Of a stretch of DNA of 64,000 nucleotides, positions 1 to 11,644 are shown in pieces. Positions within the stretch are counted from its first letter, which is position 1. Each line of letters begins with the position of its first letter. Made by a program: the position numbers and the translations under genes. This DNA is from Gordionus sp. m RMFG-2023 (lineage: Eukaryota; Nematomorpha; Gordioida; Chordodea; Parachordodidae): positions 44,286,569 to 44,350,568 of the forward strand of contig NC_088776.1 of the NCBI RefSeq assembly GCF_954871325.1. The letters are read 5' to 3'. The notes under the pieces were generated by a model. It did not search any database. It saw only the letters and a program-made list of their open reading frames with translations, and was not told where the DNA came from.

Positions 1-149
1 CTATTTTACAACCATATTTTATAGATAGGTTAAATCAATGCCTAAACAAAATGATTTAAAATTGAGAATATCTCTATTTCGATAAACACTTTTAAAAGTA
101 AGTCAAAAGATTCTCCAAAACAATCATTTTAATTTTTTTTTCAAATTTG

Positions 150-330
150 ACAACTCCAAATCGAATCAATGATTGTACTTGAAGTGCTTAAACATCCGAT
201 TAATGTGTTAGAAATTTTCCAACAGTTAAAAATATGTTTTTATATAACTATTGTCTCCATCAGCACCTATAGAAAGATTATTTAGCTATGCAATATCGTT
301 AATTAAGTATAATAGAACCACCGTTGTTAT
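150..330 (+). pseudogene. hAT transposase C-terminal remnant
   Basis: At 254-322 the plus strand reads SPSAPIERLFSYAISLIKYN, which is the conserved hAT dimerisation motif (SAPvERLFS) found near the transposase C-terminus. The upstream 100 bases keep only weak coding flavour and contain stops, and no inverted repeats could be located at the ends, so this is a decayed fragment. The same motif recurs at about 25750 in a better preserved element of the window. Confidence 0.6.
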
Positions 331-824
331 AACGACCTGTTTGAAAAATTGATAACTTTATTAAAAAAAATTATGCGTTTTTTTAAAATATGAGTTAAAT
401 ATAAATTTAATATCATTTATACATTCAAGTAAAACATTCATGTTTATTGCTTGCCTAACTTTTTAGAAATCAAGCAGAATTTTTCAGTGTAAATATGATG
501 TTATAATAATTTATATGCAAATAACTTATAATGGATTATATATTTAATTTAGCGAGTAAAGCCTTTATATTTTCAAACATAAAAATACAAATTTCTCATT
601 TACTTTGGTAATTTTTATCACTACTATTAATATTTATTACAATTAAGATGTATCTATGCAATTATAAAACTTTATAAAATCTCAATTATATGTATTTAAT
701 AATTATTTTCCTTTTTTAGAAAAGGAATTAGTAATTATAATTAATTACTAAAACAAATTAATTACATTTTTTAAGTAATTATTCCCATCCCTGCTATATA
801 TACTATTAAATTTAATATCAAAAT

Positions 825-885
825 TTCCTTCCTTCCTTCCTTCCTTCCTTCCTTCCTTCCTTCCTTCCTTCTTTCCCTCCTTCTT
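825..885. repeat. (TTCC)n microsatellite
   Basis: About eleven perfect TTCC units run from 825 to 870, followed by an impure CT-rich tail to about 885. Ordinary simple repeat; expected to be length-polymorphic. Confidence 0.95.
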
Positions 886-1331
886 GAAACTATGTTATCC
901 CAATTTGCTAAACATAAATTCATTAATTATCATTTTAGATAAATAAAGAAGATTTATTTTTACTCTTATTTTTACTTATAATAATATCTTTGAACATCTT
1001 AATTTAATTATGCCTTAATGTTATTAAAATCCGATTCCTAGCACATTTATATGATTAAATATGATTATCGAAATTCTATAATTTATTAATTATCACTATA
1101 GTGATATATCAAACATATATAGGAATACATTTAATTTTTTTAAGTTATTTCATTCTTTTCCAAAGTTTATTGATTATTTATAAAGGTGCTTAGAATTTTA
1201 ACAATATATAAAATCCGAGTTATTGTACAAACACTTAATATTCAATTACCAATATTCACCTAATTAACTCAACAATGTTATTATTGCTATAATAATCTGA
1301 TTTAATACCTTTAAAAGGAGGCTGCCACCTA

Positions 1332-2808
1332 CGCGGTCAAAGAAATAGAAGATAAAATTTCATTGGTCAAAGAAATGGAAAGGATAATTTTATTATTGAT
1401 TGTAAAATTAAATTCTATTTTTCCATTTTATTTACCGGAAAAACATTTTGTTCTTATAAAATTTTTAGGGATAAACTTCGAAAAAATTAGTTTTATTAAT
1501 TCTATAGTAAGCTTTTAAGTGTCATTATAAAAGGATGATAAATTTGTTTAATATTGATGTTGGAAAGAAATTTTATAGAAAATATATATTCGCAATTTTA
1601 TGTTTGCACTGCCAAAAAATAGTAAAGATGAAAAATAAATAAATTGAGAGTGTGATTTTTTTTATAGATGCCATTTCCAGACGGAACAATATTTTCAAAG
1701 CGATTTTCTGGACAGGTTTCCAGCAATTTTCTTTTATTTTTAACAAAAGGAGTACTAAAAAAGGGACTATAAAAAGAAATAAATATTAATTAAATAATGG
1801 TGTGAAGTCATCCAAAAGTGGAGTGGATTAATAGAAAGTTAAATCTAGAGAACTCTAAAGAGATTTTTTGTGATAGGTAAAACACCCGATTTGGATCTCC
1901 AATGTCTACTGTTGTTTTTTCTGAGACTTTTAATTAATTGAAAGGCTTTGTCCACAAAGAAAGGAATTTGTGATTAAGGGCACGAAAATTGCATTTTTGT
2001 AGTCAAAGCATTTGTTCTTTTAAAATTTAGGCGTGTGCCATGGCAAAGTGGGGAGGGGGGGGGGTTATTAAACTAAATTTAGAAGTGTAGCTCTAGTCTA
2101 GTGGAACCAGTATTAATAATGCTATTTTTTTGAAATACTAACGATTTTTTTGGGATAAAATAATATATACCATTTAATAGCACAATTAAAAATATAGAGC
2201 GAAATGTAAATCAAATAAGGTTTTAAATTCAACATGATTTTAATTAATTTAAAATTAAAATTAAAAAACCGTTGGCAAATATTTTATGACTTTTTAATAC
2301 TTACCACCAAAACTCATATAATAACTCTTTGTCATACTCTAAATATTTCCAGCTAGGTGCCTTGAATTTAAATATATCCTTTACCTATAATTTAGATATA
2401 AATCAAAGTTATGCCTATATATTTAATATCTTTTTACGTATCCGTCTATTCTTCCGTCTTTTAGTAATTTGTTTATTTCTCATTTAACCCCTGTAAACTT
2501 CATATTATATATTCCTTATTCTTTATATCTAATCTATAAGAATAGTTTTTTTTTCATATTCGCTTCCCCAAATATTTGATGATATAGATTGTTTTTTCCA
2601 AACGTAATGTTAAAATAGCTAGCATATCAAAATTATTCTGCGGAGTTTTATTGTGACTATTTTACATCTGCGGTGTTCTTGGTGCAAGCTAAATGTTTGC
2701 ACTAGCCAGCACCATGGCGCACACTTATATTATAATCATTAGTTTTGGGGAAAGTGATAGTAGTTATAGGTAATTAATAACCGACTACCATCTGTTTCTT
2801 TGACCGCG
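1332..2808. mobile_element. candidate element with 18-base inverted ends
   Basis: CGCGGTCAAAGAAATAGA at 1332-1349 is the inverse of the sequence at 2791-2808 with one mismatch. A second partial copy of the same motif (GGTCAAAGAAATGGA) lies just inside the left end at about 1366. No open frame of note lies between and no convincing target duplication is seen (TA before the left end, AT after the right). It could be a non-autonomous DNA transposon of about 1.5 kb, or a chance pairing of a dispersed motif. Confidence 0.3.
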
Positions 2809-2993
2809 ATAATAATTGTATACCGATCAACATTACGCAGAGTTAGAATTTGGATTTGATAATATTTGATTTCTGAACGCAACCAATATATAAATTAATG
2901 AATATTAAATCAGAATCATCCAAGGAAATGATTGAAATGTTTAAATTTTATTTATTTATTATCAACAATTTCTAAACGTATATTTTATTTTAG

Positions 2994-3109
2994 ACGGCAG
3001 AAATCAGCATATCCAAGCCGGGCAACTAAGTGATATTTTATTAAAACTTATCGAAAGCAAATCTTCCGACAATAGTAATGGAAGAAGGGTGCGATTCGGT
3101 GTCAAATAG
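2994..3109 (+). CDS. terminal exon of an unidentified host gene
   Basis: A pyrimidine-rich acceptor (TTTTATTTTAG) at 2983-2993 precedes a 116-base open stretch that ends in TAG at 3107-3109. Read in the phase needing one upstream base, it encodes 37 residues beginning GRNQHIQAGQLSD and ending GRRVRFGVK. Its codon use and GC content stand out from the surrounding DNA. The tail contains RRVRF, which fits the RVxF consensus for protein phosphatase 1 docking. I do not recognise the protein and did not find the preceding exon in 1-2980; candidate AT-rich stretches there are all noisy. It could also be a retained fragment of a dead gene. Confidence 0.4.
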
Positions 3110-4225
3110 ACAAAATTGTTATATTTTAGAAAATAATATTCAAAGATATAAATATTTATAAATTAATTGTGTCTTGTCTATTTTTACAAATTGTATATTT
3201 AAAAAAAAACTGTCCCAAAGATTTATTTTTTGATGACTAAATGTTATCTAGTTCGTTATACTATTTATATTTTTAATGTTTTCAATGTATTATTCAAATC
3301 CCTATGTTTTAGATACAAAAATTGCATACGAATAAAATAATTTTTAAAATAATCGTAACTTCATTTTTCTCATTTTAGACTATGCCAGCTGATTTTTTCT
3401 TTTTGTAAGAACCGTATTAAGAAGAAATCAGAGTTTGAACCTTCAAAAATTTTTTTTGATTTGATCTTATAATATTTTTTAAAATACCATTTTAGGTAAG
3501 ATTTGATCAAAAATCTCTCTTCGTCAAAAAAAAATCTTCAAAATTTGCTCAAAAATTTTTGATGATTTTTTTCAAACTCAATTGCCAAATATTTTAAATT
3601 TTATATCAAATCGTCCGGCTTATATTGGAGTGCCCCCATATTAATTGTAATAGAAAAAAAATATTTTGTGAATTATTTCATGAATAACATATAATAGAAA
3701 TTTTAATTTATGTTTAAAAAAAATCCACATTTAAAATTTAATTAATAGAATTTTTTATCATGTATTGTCCTTCTTTTTGGAAACATTAAGTTTTTTTTGG
3801 GGGAAAATATAGTGTTTTTTTTAGTCATACTTTTATTTTTAATTTTTCAATTAAAATGCGAAATTTTTATGTATCAATTGTTTTTGATAACTTTGATAAA
3901 TTATATTTATTTAAAATTTAAATTTTTTTCATATTTTTGTTTTGAAATAAAATTTACTTATTTTTAATCTATTCATACAACGCTCTTTTTTATGATTCCT
4001 ACTTACTTAAAGTGGCCACTTAAAATTATTTGACATTATCTTTATTCTCATTTTACCAGACGAATGATTACTCTAGAAAGGGTTCTTAAAGTCATGAGTA
4101 ACTATTTAAATCAAAAAATGTTTAAATTTCTAAGACTTAATTATGAAGTTATTTTATCAATTATATTTCTAGATCAAATAACATTTATTCAATCAACTAG
4201 TATAAAAACTATTATCCATTTCCGT
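3110..4225. other. non-coding, no features seen
   Basis: Very AT-rich sequence with long A and T runs. I see no open frame with protein-like content, no inverted repeat pair and no tandem array here. Part of it may be the 3' untranslated region of the exon ending at 3109; an AATAAA occurs at about 3332. Confidence 0.5.
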
Positions 4226-4492
4226 CCGAGACGTTACTAGCCTTTACAATCTCAGGGGGCTAGAAGAGTTTTTATATAATTTTTAATATTCTTTTGTTTT
4301 TTTTAAATATTTTTTTAATTTGATATTGTTCATATTTGTATATAATTTTTTAAATTTTCAAAATAACCTCTTCTTTTTTGAGTAATATTTTCAAAACTAT
4401 ATTTGGTATTAAAAAATTCAAATTTTGATGGGGTTCTTCATATTTTTTAGAAGGCTCGAGCCCCTGCGTTCTTCCCCATAGTGACGCTACTG
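4226..4492. mobile_element. hAT-type MITE, CAGGGGCGTCGCTAG family
   Basis: The left end (about 4226-4262) and right end (about 4452-4492) match those of the larger copy at 17345-18338, including the phrases ACAATCTCAGGGGGCTA and GGCTCGAGCCCCTGCG. The right end reads GTGACGCTACTG. Flanking eight-base sequences ATTTCCGT and GTTTCCAT agree at six positions, consistent with an aged 8-base duplication of the hAT superfamily. No coding capacity. Confidence 0.65.
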
Positions 4493-4959
4493 GTTTCCAT
4501 ATATTTATTCTAACTATAAGGTATTATAAATGTAATTATTTTCAAAAAATATTGTATTCTATTCATATAATGTAGAATGTACGTTATATCGTTTACAATA
4601 TTATGTGCTAAAATTTAGTAATTTTCAAATAAATCAAAATATTTGAATATAAAAAGTATCAAAATATATATTTTATTGGTCCTATGGCAACATTTCATGC
4701 TAAAAAACCAAAAAGCTGGGGCAATTGGCGTTGTCTACTTTATTCTTTTCCATTATATATTCTCATGTTTTTATATAGGATTGAGGTCAAAATGTGAAGG
4801 ATGACATATGATCATATTAATATTTTTTGTCTTTAACCATATCTTGTAGATTTAGAAGTTTCGTTATTTTTTTTCAGCTTAAATATGTAACTTTCGCCTG
4901 CCCTAAGAGACTTTATAAAAAACATGGAATTATTTTGTAAAATTTATCCAAATTAACCG
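4493..4959. other. non-coding, no features seen
   Basis: AT-rich spacer between the MITE and the retroelement cluster. Nothing recognisable was found on either strand. Confidence 0.4.
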
Positions 4960-5160
4960 GCTAACTGTTCCCACTCGAAGCATTAACCGCAACCCACTAT
5001 CTATACACCAAGGATTTTGATCCAAGGCCTTTAGGCAAGCGTCCATGAATATCGAAAATAGGTACGGCGCTATTCTGCACCCCTGCCGGACTCTCCTGAG
5101 GACGTTGAAGGGTTCTGAGGTCTCGCCGAAGCGAGAGACCGGGGCCGTGTTTTTTAATAC
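4960..5160 (-). pseudogene. LINE reverse transcriptase fragment
   Basis: In the minus strand a block with clearly higher GC content than its surroundings encodes VRQGCRIAPYLFSIFMDAC, the reverse transcriptase block usually seen as VRQGCxLSPxLFNIxID in LINEs, followed by KALDQNPWCID. Only this portion survives, about 65 codons. It abuts the gypsy pol region that starts at about 5165 on the other strand. It is unrelated to the RTE LINE at 6081-8926, whose corresponding block differs. Confidence 0.65.
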
Positions 5161-6063
5161 GATTAAATATTTGGATTTTTATGTTTTGGAAGGGGAAGGG
5201 CCACCGTTGTCGATTTTTGCCTAAGAAGGGTGTGTTGAAGAGTTTTGATATTAATAGATTAATTAAAAGTTTCAATTGTATTTTTAATAGCAAAATTGGC
5301 AAAGTTAAAATTTACAAATAGATATTTTGCTAAAGAATGATTTTAAACCAAGATTTTTGAAGGCCAGGAGAGTGCCTTTTAAATTAGAAGAAGAATTAGA
5401 GGTGACAATATAACAATGGCTTCAACAGGGTATAATAAACCCTGTTAGATTTTCTCAATGGGCCACTCCTTTAGTATTGGTTAAAAAAAAGATAATACGT
5501 TGAGAGTTTGTGCTGATTTTAGAGTCACTATAAATCCACAATTAGAAAGGTTTGAATATCCTATTCCAAGGATAAGTGACATAATTGCTAAAGTAGGAAA
5601 TGGAAAAATATGCTCGAAAATAGATTTTTACTCGGCATATTTGCTAATTCCTGTTTCTAAAGAAACTTCCAAATTTTTGACCATTTCAACCCACACGGGT
5701 CTTTTTCAATTTCTAACAGTGTCAACTGCTTATTTTCAATAGACCATGGACGAAATTTTTTCTGATATTAACGGGTTATTTATTATTTAGATGATTTGCT
5801 CATTTTTGGTAAGGATAAAGAAGATCATTTTAACAAATTAAGAAAAATGTTTACAAGAATGCTGGAATATGGTTTGATTGGAAATATTAAAAAAAGTGAA
5901 TTTAGCAAAGATATATTTAATATTTAGATTACTTAATAAGTGACAAAGGTATACAGCCAATCAAAGAAAAGATTCATCCGATAAGTAACATTACTGATAA
6001 GGATGAATTGCATTCTTGGTTAGATCTTATGAACTATTATTCAAGATTTATAGAAGGTTTTCC

Positions 6064-6080
6064 AAATTTGACATCTATAT
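6064..6080. repeat. target-site duplication of the RTE LINE, left copy
   Basis: AAATTTGACATCTATAT at 6064-6080 is repeated exactly at 8927-8943. The 17-base direct repeat brackets the LINE and marks the empty site inside the gypsy pol region. Confidence 0.9.
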
Positions 6081-6092
6081 TTTTTTTTCTCT

Positions 6093-7560
6093 TTAGCTTT
6101 CACCTTTTCTGGTGGTAAGCTCCTTCAACATCTCTCTCCACTTTATGTTATTCGTACAATCTCTTTTATCTATTTTATACTTCTTTATATTGGCTCTAAC
6201 TTTATGGCCCCATTGAAGTTTTGGCCTTCCTCTTTTACGTTTGCCCATCACTTCCAATCTTTCAACTTTATTTCCTATGTAGTTCATAGGCCTTCTCATT
6301 GTGTGCCCATACCACCTAAGTCTGTTTACCATTAACTTAGTCTTAATGGGCACTACCTTTAAACTATTTAGTATTCTTGTACTGCGCACCTTATCCTTTC
6401 TTGTTACCCCAGCAATCATCCTCAGCATTCTCATCTCCATAGTTTGTAGACTTCTCTCGTCTGATTCTTTGGTTGGCCATGTTTCCGAACTATATAGAAT
6501 AGTTGGTTGTACTATGGAACTGTAAATTTTTCTCTTTAATTTGTGTGGGATTCTTTTGTCAAATAGCACTCCAGATAAAGATCTCCACTTTAACCACCCT
6601 TGATTAATCTTATTCTTTATCTCTTTTTCTATTGTGCCGTTTGTTTGTATAGTGTAGCCCAAATATTTTCAGCTTTCAATTGCGGATATCTGCCAATCAT
6701 TTATATCAATACTCTCCGTTTCATCTCCTCCTATCACCATATACTCCGTCTTTTCTCTATTTACTTTTAATCCGTGCGTTTCTAGGATATTTATCCAATT
6801 CACTAACCTTTCTTTCATTTCATCCTTGGATTCGGCAAGTATCACAATATCATCTGCAAATATCATATTCCACGGGACTGTTTGAGGTATAGACTGTGCT
6901 AATACATCTATTACTGTAATGAAGAGAAGTGGGCTGAGAGCCGACCCTTGATGAACTCCTTCGGCTATTGTGAAGCCTGCTGAAGTACCTGTTGTTGTCC
7001 CATATAATATCCTCTATTATTCTTATATATTTTTCGGGAACTTTTTTGTGGCGTAGCGCCCACCAGATAAGTTTTCTTGGGATTCTATCGAAGGCCTTTT
7101 CTAGATCGAGAAAGACCAAGCTTTTTGTTTTCTGTATTTTTCACTCATTTGCCTAATTGCATGGATAGCATCGATTGTTGATCTTCCAGGCATAAAGCCA
7201 AACTGTGTCTCTCCTATTTCGATTATCTCTTAATTTTTTTTCTATTATTTTTTCGTATAGTTTTAGACAGTGTGACATTAGTTTTATGCCCCTGTAATTT
7301 TGACAATTGTGTGGATCCCCTTTATTTTTGAAGATAGGAACTAGATAGCTCTGCCTCCATTTTTGGGGGACCTCTTCATTTCCAAGTATTTTATTGTACA
7401 GATTTGTGAGGAGATGTATTCCATCATCTCCTAGTGCTTTAAGGCTTTCTATTGGAATATCGTCTGGACCCTAGCTTTGTTGTTTTTCATATGCATGAGG
7501 CATGTGATTATTTCTTGTTCTGTTATAGGTTGTACAAGGTTTTGACAAGGGGAGTGTTCA
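6093..7560 (-). pseudogene. RTE LINE reverse transcriptase and C-terminal region
   Basis: Minus-strand frames carry, in order, GPDDIPIESLKALGDDG (7470s), VPQKWRQSYLVPIFKNKGD with NYRGI (7370-7290), VFLDLEKAFDRIPRKLIWW (about 7119-7060), the FADDIVILAES catalytic block (6866-6830) with LNxxKTEYM after it, and the RTE C-terminal region GRPKLQWGHKVRANI near 6230-6170, ending at TAA/TGA at 6093. The order and spacing match RTE-clade reverse transcriptases. Frame changes near 6970, 7120 and 6665 and stops in the N-terminal part make it non-functional. Confidence 0.85.
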
Positions 7561-7619
7561 TCTAGATGCAATATGTATCAATTTCCCATCTTTATTTTTG
7601 ATTACTTTCGGAGCTCCGT

Positions 7620-7982
7620 TTATATCCCTAGAGTTCTTTTCTCGCTGTTTGGCTTTGCCCTTCTTTGGTATGTAGATCTTGATTTGGCCCTAGCCACCGC
7701 CTTTGTAGCTAATCTCTTGGATTTTTTGTATCTTGACTTGTCATCTGCATTTTTGGATTTGTACCATATTTTATAAAGGGCTTTTTTCTCCTGTATAGTG
7801 GTTTGTACCTCTTGATTCCACCACCATAGTTCTTTGTGTGATTTGTTGCCTCCTCTTGTCAAGCCTAGCGTCGATTTTGCAGTGTCTATTAATCTGGATG
7901 AAAGGTCTGTCCATATTTTTTCACTGACTTGTGAGCAATTTATTGTTTCAATGTTTGCATTGATTGCAAAGGCATCTGTCAT
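7620..7982 (-). pseudogene. RTE LINE linker between endonuclease and RT
   Basis: This 120-residue frame has the lysine-rich, WWWNxEV-containing linker typical of RTE polyproteins (residues ELWWWNQEVQTTIQEKKALY followed by a KSKNADDK segment). It lies between the endonuclease and the reverse transcriptase in the expected order. Its 3' continuation into the reverse transcriptase region is in another frame. Confidence 0.75.
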
Positions 7983-8040
7983 TGTTTTTAATTTGCCCCA
8001 TTTGATGCATGGTTCCAGTTTTATCTTATTTTGAGTGGAT

Positions 8041-8703
8041 TTAACTGTCTTTTTTCCTATAGTAGGTGTTGGTTAAGGCAAGGTCGAAGGCTTCATCATT
8101 TCTTTCTCCGTATCCAAAACCACCATGATGCCTTTTGTAGCTATCTCTTGCTTTCCCCACATGTGCATTTAAGTCACCACCAATTATGACTAGGTCATCC
8201 TTAGGGATTTCCATTACGGCTTCATCAAGGATAGCTCTAAAGTCATCTTTCTCTTCTTCCTTGCAACCCGTTTGAGGAGCATATACTGATAGGATGTGTA
8301 GTATTGATTGACCAATGCAGAGTTTTATCTTCATTAGTCTATCAGAGATCCTGTTGACTTCTACAACTGAGGAGGTTAGATCGTGACTGAGGATGATGCC
8401 GACACCGTTCCTATTGCTAACAAGTCCATTATAGTACAATTTATACCCATCTCCAATTATCAAAGTCTTCTGTCCTTTCCATTTCGTCTCTTGTATGCAC
8501 GCTATATCAACTTTTCTCTTGTTCAACATTGATGCCAATTTTCTCGTCTTACCTTTAAGCGTCCCAATATTCAAACTTGCTAATCTTGTTTTCTTTGCTT
8601 TGACGTTTACTTTACTTTTCACAGGACGGAGGTCTACACCCTGCGCGTCGCTTGGAGGGAACGCCCTATCTTTCATATTCATATTTTCATTTGTGTCCTT
8701 CAT
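8041..8703 (-). pseudogene. RTE LINE endonuclease region
   Basis: The 220-residue open frame begins with a short charged leader, then shows the apurinic-endonuclease-like core of RTE elements: SLNIGTLKGK, a CIQETKWKGQ block with the catalytic glutamate, SVYAPQTG and GGDLNAHVGKA with the Asp and Asn of the active site, ending HHGGFGYGERND and TNTYYRKKDS. This is the same family as the animal proteins annotated craniofacial development protein 2-like. In intact RTE elements a further segment with the catalytic Ser-Asp-His follows; here the frame stops and resumes with linker sequence at 7982, indicating loss of about 60 codons. The endonuclease nicks target DNA to prime reverse transcription. 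Confidence 0.88.
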
Positions 8704-8845
8704 TTTGTTTATTGGACAGATATTCTTAGCACCCGGCTGTCCAGGCCTGTCGGTGACCGGGGTGTCATCTCTAAGCTCCGAAATTCATCATACCATATGT
8801 CTTTACACATCAGTCATCGAAGAAAAACTTGAAAGTTTTTATGGT

Positions 8846-8924
8846 TCTTACCAGGATTGAACCCGCGTCCTTGTTCATGCTCGTGTTTCCAAGCCTACAT
8901 CTTACCCATTAGGCCACCCCGGCG
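8846..8924 (-). promoter_or_regulatory. tRNA-like 5' head of the RTE LINE, Pol III boxes
   Basis: Reading the minus strand from the LINE 5' end, GCCGGGGTGGCCTAATGG contains a good A box (TGGCCTAATGG, about 8915-8904), and GGTTCAATCC at 8863-8854 matches the B box consensus GGTTCRANTCC. Spacing of roughly 40 bases is normal for a tRNA or tRNA-derived SINE. The acceptor stem does not close, so it is not a tRNA gene. It could supply an internal RNA polymerase III promoter to the LINE, or be a SINE head acquired by template switching. Confidence 0.6.
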
Positions 8925-9494
8925 ATAAATTTGACATCTATATGAATTGCTTAAAAGAAATAAAAAATTTAAATGGGGTATTAATGAAAGAGCTAGTTTT
9001 TGTGAAATTAGAGAAAGATTATGCAATGCACCGGTTCTTGCTCATTATGATAGAAGTATGAATTTGTTTATTTCAACTGATGCTTCTAATAAGGGCATGG
9101 GTGCAGTTTTATTTCATGTTGAAGAAGATGGTCATGAAAGGCTAATTGAATTTATGTCCAAAGCATGGGCTGGTGCTGAAAAAAGTTATTCTATTATTGA
9201 GAAAGAAAGATTATCTATTATTTTGGCTGTTAAGAAATGGAGGGAATATGTAGTGGGGAGAAAATTTAAGATTTTTACGTATCATAAACCTCTTGTTAAT
9301 TTGTTTGGATCAGATCCAGTTAAACTTTACAATATGTCTCCAAGGTTACAAAAATGGGCATTTTGTTTAGCTGGATTTGATTTTGACATTTATTACAGGA
9401 GAGGTAAAGATCAGATCATTCCTGATGGGTTATCAAGGCTAATTGATAAAGATGTAGTGTTTTTTTTTAGTGTTGATGATTATGAGAATGATGT

Positions 9495-9878
9495 TGAAAA
9501 GGTTAGCAGGGATCAAGGCAGAAAATAAAAGTTTTAGACGTATATTACGTGAATTTATTGATATTTAAATTAAAAAAATATAATGATCACATATTCAAAA
9601 ATAGTTTGCTATATATATTGACAATGTAATTTATCATAAATTGATCTTTTTTTAAAAAGTTAAAAATAAAAAATTGAACATTAGTTTGTTAAGTAAATTG
9701 ATTTATAAAATATAAAATTTAATATTAGTTTATAAACAAATTGATTTAAAATAAAAAAAAAGTTGTTTTTAACAAAAAGAAAGAAACAATTTTTATTACA
9801 TTTGAAATATTTAAGTTACGCCATAAATGACTTAAGGATAAAAAAAAAATAATTTTTTAAAGTTAATATTATTTAACA
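9495..9878 (-). repeat. 3' LTR of nested element
   Basis: 384 bases, nearly identical to 11663-12046. A purine-rich tract on the minus strand (plus positions 9879-9896) lies immediately upstream, as expected for a polypurine tract. The RNase H frame of the outer gypsy element runs by chance a few codons into this repeat. Confidence 0.9.
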
Positions 9879-10421
9879 TTTCACACTTTTTTTTTATTTT
9901 TTATTTGCCCTCTGTCTATAATTTAGTTGTATGTCATTCTTGCTCGTTAACCCCTTCGTTGATCTTTTGTACGTTTTATCTATTTAGTTCATAAAATCTT
10001 TCATAGTTTCGTCTTGATAAATGATAGTTATTTTGGTTGTAAAATCTTATCTTGCCTTGCTCCCTCCAAATCTTTTAAAAAAACGGTTTAGTATGTGATT
10101 CGACTTTGTCATCCTATTGTTAATTATTATCATAATTTGTTATTGAATAATTTTAGAATATATGTAATATTGAATAAGAATCGCCAAATAATCGAAATAG
10201 AATTAATTTAACGAATATCGAATTTTGAATAAGAATAATTGAAGTAGAATAAATTAATCAAATGTTGAATAATCGAAATAATATGAATTGATTGGTCGCG
10301 TTTTATTTTAATTTATTATATTATAAATATCGCGTTTTAAATAATAGCGTTTGATATAATAATTTTTATCGATATTAAATTTCAATTTTATTTATTTATT
10401 TTAAATAATTTTTTATTAATA

Positions 10422-11312
10422 TTAAATTTCAGTTATTTTTATTATTTTTTTTTTAAATTTTACTCCCTTGTTTTTTAAATCAAAAAATAACTCAAAATTA
10501 CTGTTTTCTTTTATCTTCAATAAAAATAATGTTTTAAAGTGGTCAATGTAACTTACACATGGTTTGTCCTTAAAACATAATTTAGATTTCATTGTATTTA
10601 AAATTTTAATTTTGAAAGATTCGTCCACTTTATCATTAATTATATAAGGTAAATGTTTATTTGTATTGTCTACTCTCTTGATTTTTTTAAATTTATAAGT
10701 GTCAAGCTTTAATGATTTGGATTCTACTTTTTTAAAATTTTTGTGTATGGGAATTTCAACTATTTCAGTTTCATTAATTTTTTCAGTACTAAGATTTATA
10801 TCATTATTTTTACAGTCATAATACTCTTTTAAAATTTCACCATGTGATCTTATGGGTATATTTATATTTTCATCATTTTTTATAATCACAAATGTTTTAA
10901 ATTTTATTATATAATTTATTTCTTTTAGTTTATAAGGTTTTAATTCAATATCTAATTTTTTTATACTAAAAGATTTATAATTATAATTTCTTTTATAATA
11001 ATGTGTTTCTTTATCCAATTTTCTATTTTTATAACAATTCTCATTATTAGATTTACTAAAATTTTTATTAGAACAATTTTCTTTTATTTCTGTAGCCGAT
11101 TTATAATTACATAAACACTTTAATGTATATAATGTTTTATCATAACTCGAATTTAACTCTCTTGGAAACACTGCTTTCATGACTAAATATAATTCATCCG
11201 GTAAATTACCTATTAAGCTTAGAGTATTCTCACTATCATGAAATTTTAAATAATCATCTAACTTGTCAATGGACTTTGTTTTATTATTAGTATCCCAAAT
11301 TGGTCTATTCAT
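10422..11312 (-). CDS. gag-like protein of the nested LTR element
   Basis: A 296-residue frame occupying most of the interior. Residues 1-60 (WDTNNKTKSIDKLDDYLKFH, LIGNLPDELYLVMKAVFP) resemble the capsid-like part of gypsy Gag proteins, where a LIxxLPDEL type helix is common. The remainder is very rich in Lys, Asn and Ile, with scattered Cys but no clean zinc knuckle. No protease, reverse transcriptase or integrase follows. The assignment to Gag rests mainly on position after the primer site and this weak N-terminal likeness. Confidence 0.5.
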   Translation of the reverse strand: MNRPIWDTNNKTKSIDKLDDYLKFHDSENTLSLIGNLPDELYLVMKAVFPRELNSSYDKTLYTLKCLCNYKSATEIKENCSNKNFSKSNNENCYKNRKLDKETHYYKRNYNYKSFSIKKLDIELKPYKLKEINYIIKFKTFVIIKNDENINIPIRSHGEILKEYYDCKNNDINLSTEKINETEIVEIPIHKNFKKVESKSLKLDTYKFKKIKRVDNTNKHLPYIINDKVDESFKIKILNTMKSKLCFKDKPCVSYIDHFKTLFLLKIKENSNFELFFDLKNKGVKFKKKIIKITEI

Positions 11313-11644
11313 GATTTAGAGAAAAAAATTTTTTTTTTTAATTATTCTTCACTTTTTTTAAAATTAATCATATCTTACGTGTTTTAAGAATAATATAAAT
11401 ATTACATTCCAGAAATATTTTTTATCTAGTTGTCTACATTCTAGTAGCTAAAATCAATCGTGTCTGTGTATTTAGAATAATTTGTAAGTCATTATATCCC
11501 AATTTTAGTAATCATTTCCATTATACATGATAGCTCCGTAGTTTGATGTCTAGGTTAACAATTCTCTTCATAGTTGATTGATCCATTTGATCTAATTTAT
11601 ATTTTATTTTTTTGAAAATAAATAAATTTAATTTAAAATCGTAT

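Larger units (their letters stand above)
6081..8926 (-). mobile_element. RTE-clade LINE inserted in gypsy pol
   Basis: A 2.85 kb non-LTR retrotransposon on the minus strand, bracketed by a perfect 17-base target duplication and ending at its 3' side in a T run on the plus strand (6081-6089, i.e. an A tail). It carries an APE-type endonuclease (8703-8041), a linker region (7982-7620) and a reverse transcriptase plus C-terminal region (about 7500-6093) arranged as in the RTE/BovB clade. The 5' end carries a tRNA-like sequence. Both ends appear present, so the insertion may be near full length, but the coding region has an internal deletion after the endonuclease core and several frame breaks, so it is inactive. 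Confidence 0.9.

Noticed and set aside
6301-6892. Plus-strand open frames (6301-6525, 6680-6892) and 7573-8860 plus-strand frames
   Set aside because: They lie opposite clear minus-strand LINE reverse transcriptase and endonuclease coding sequence and have no independent protein character.
8846-8924. A genuine tRNA gene
   Set aside because: A and B boxes are present but the acceptor stem does not pair and the T stem is imperfect; the position at the exact LINE end makes a LINE or SINE head more likely.
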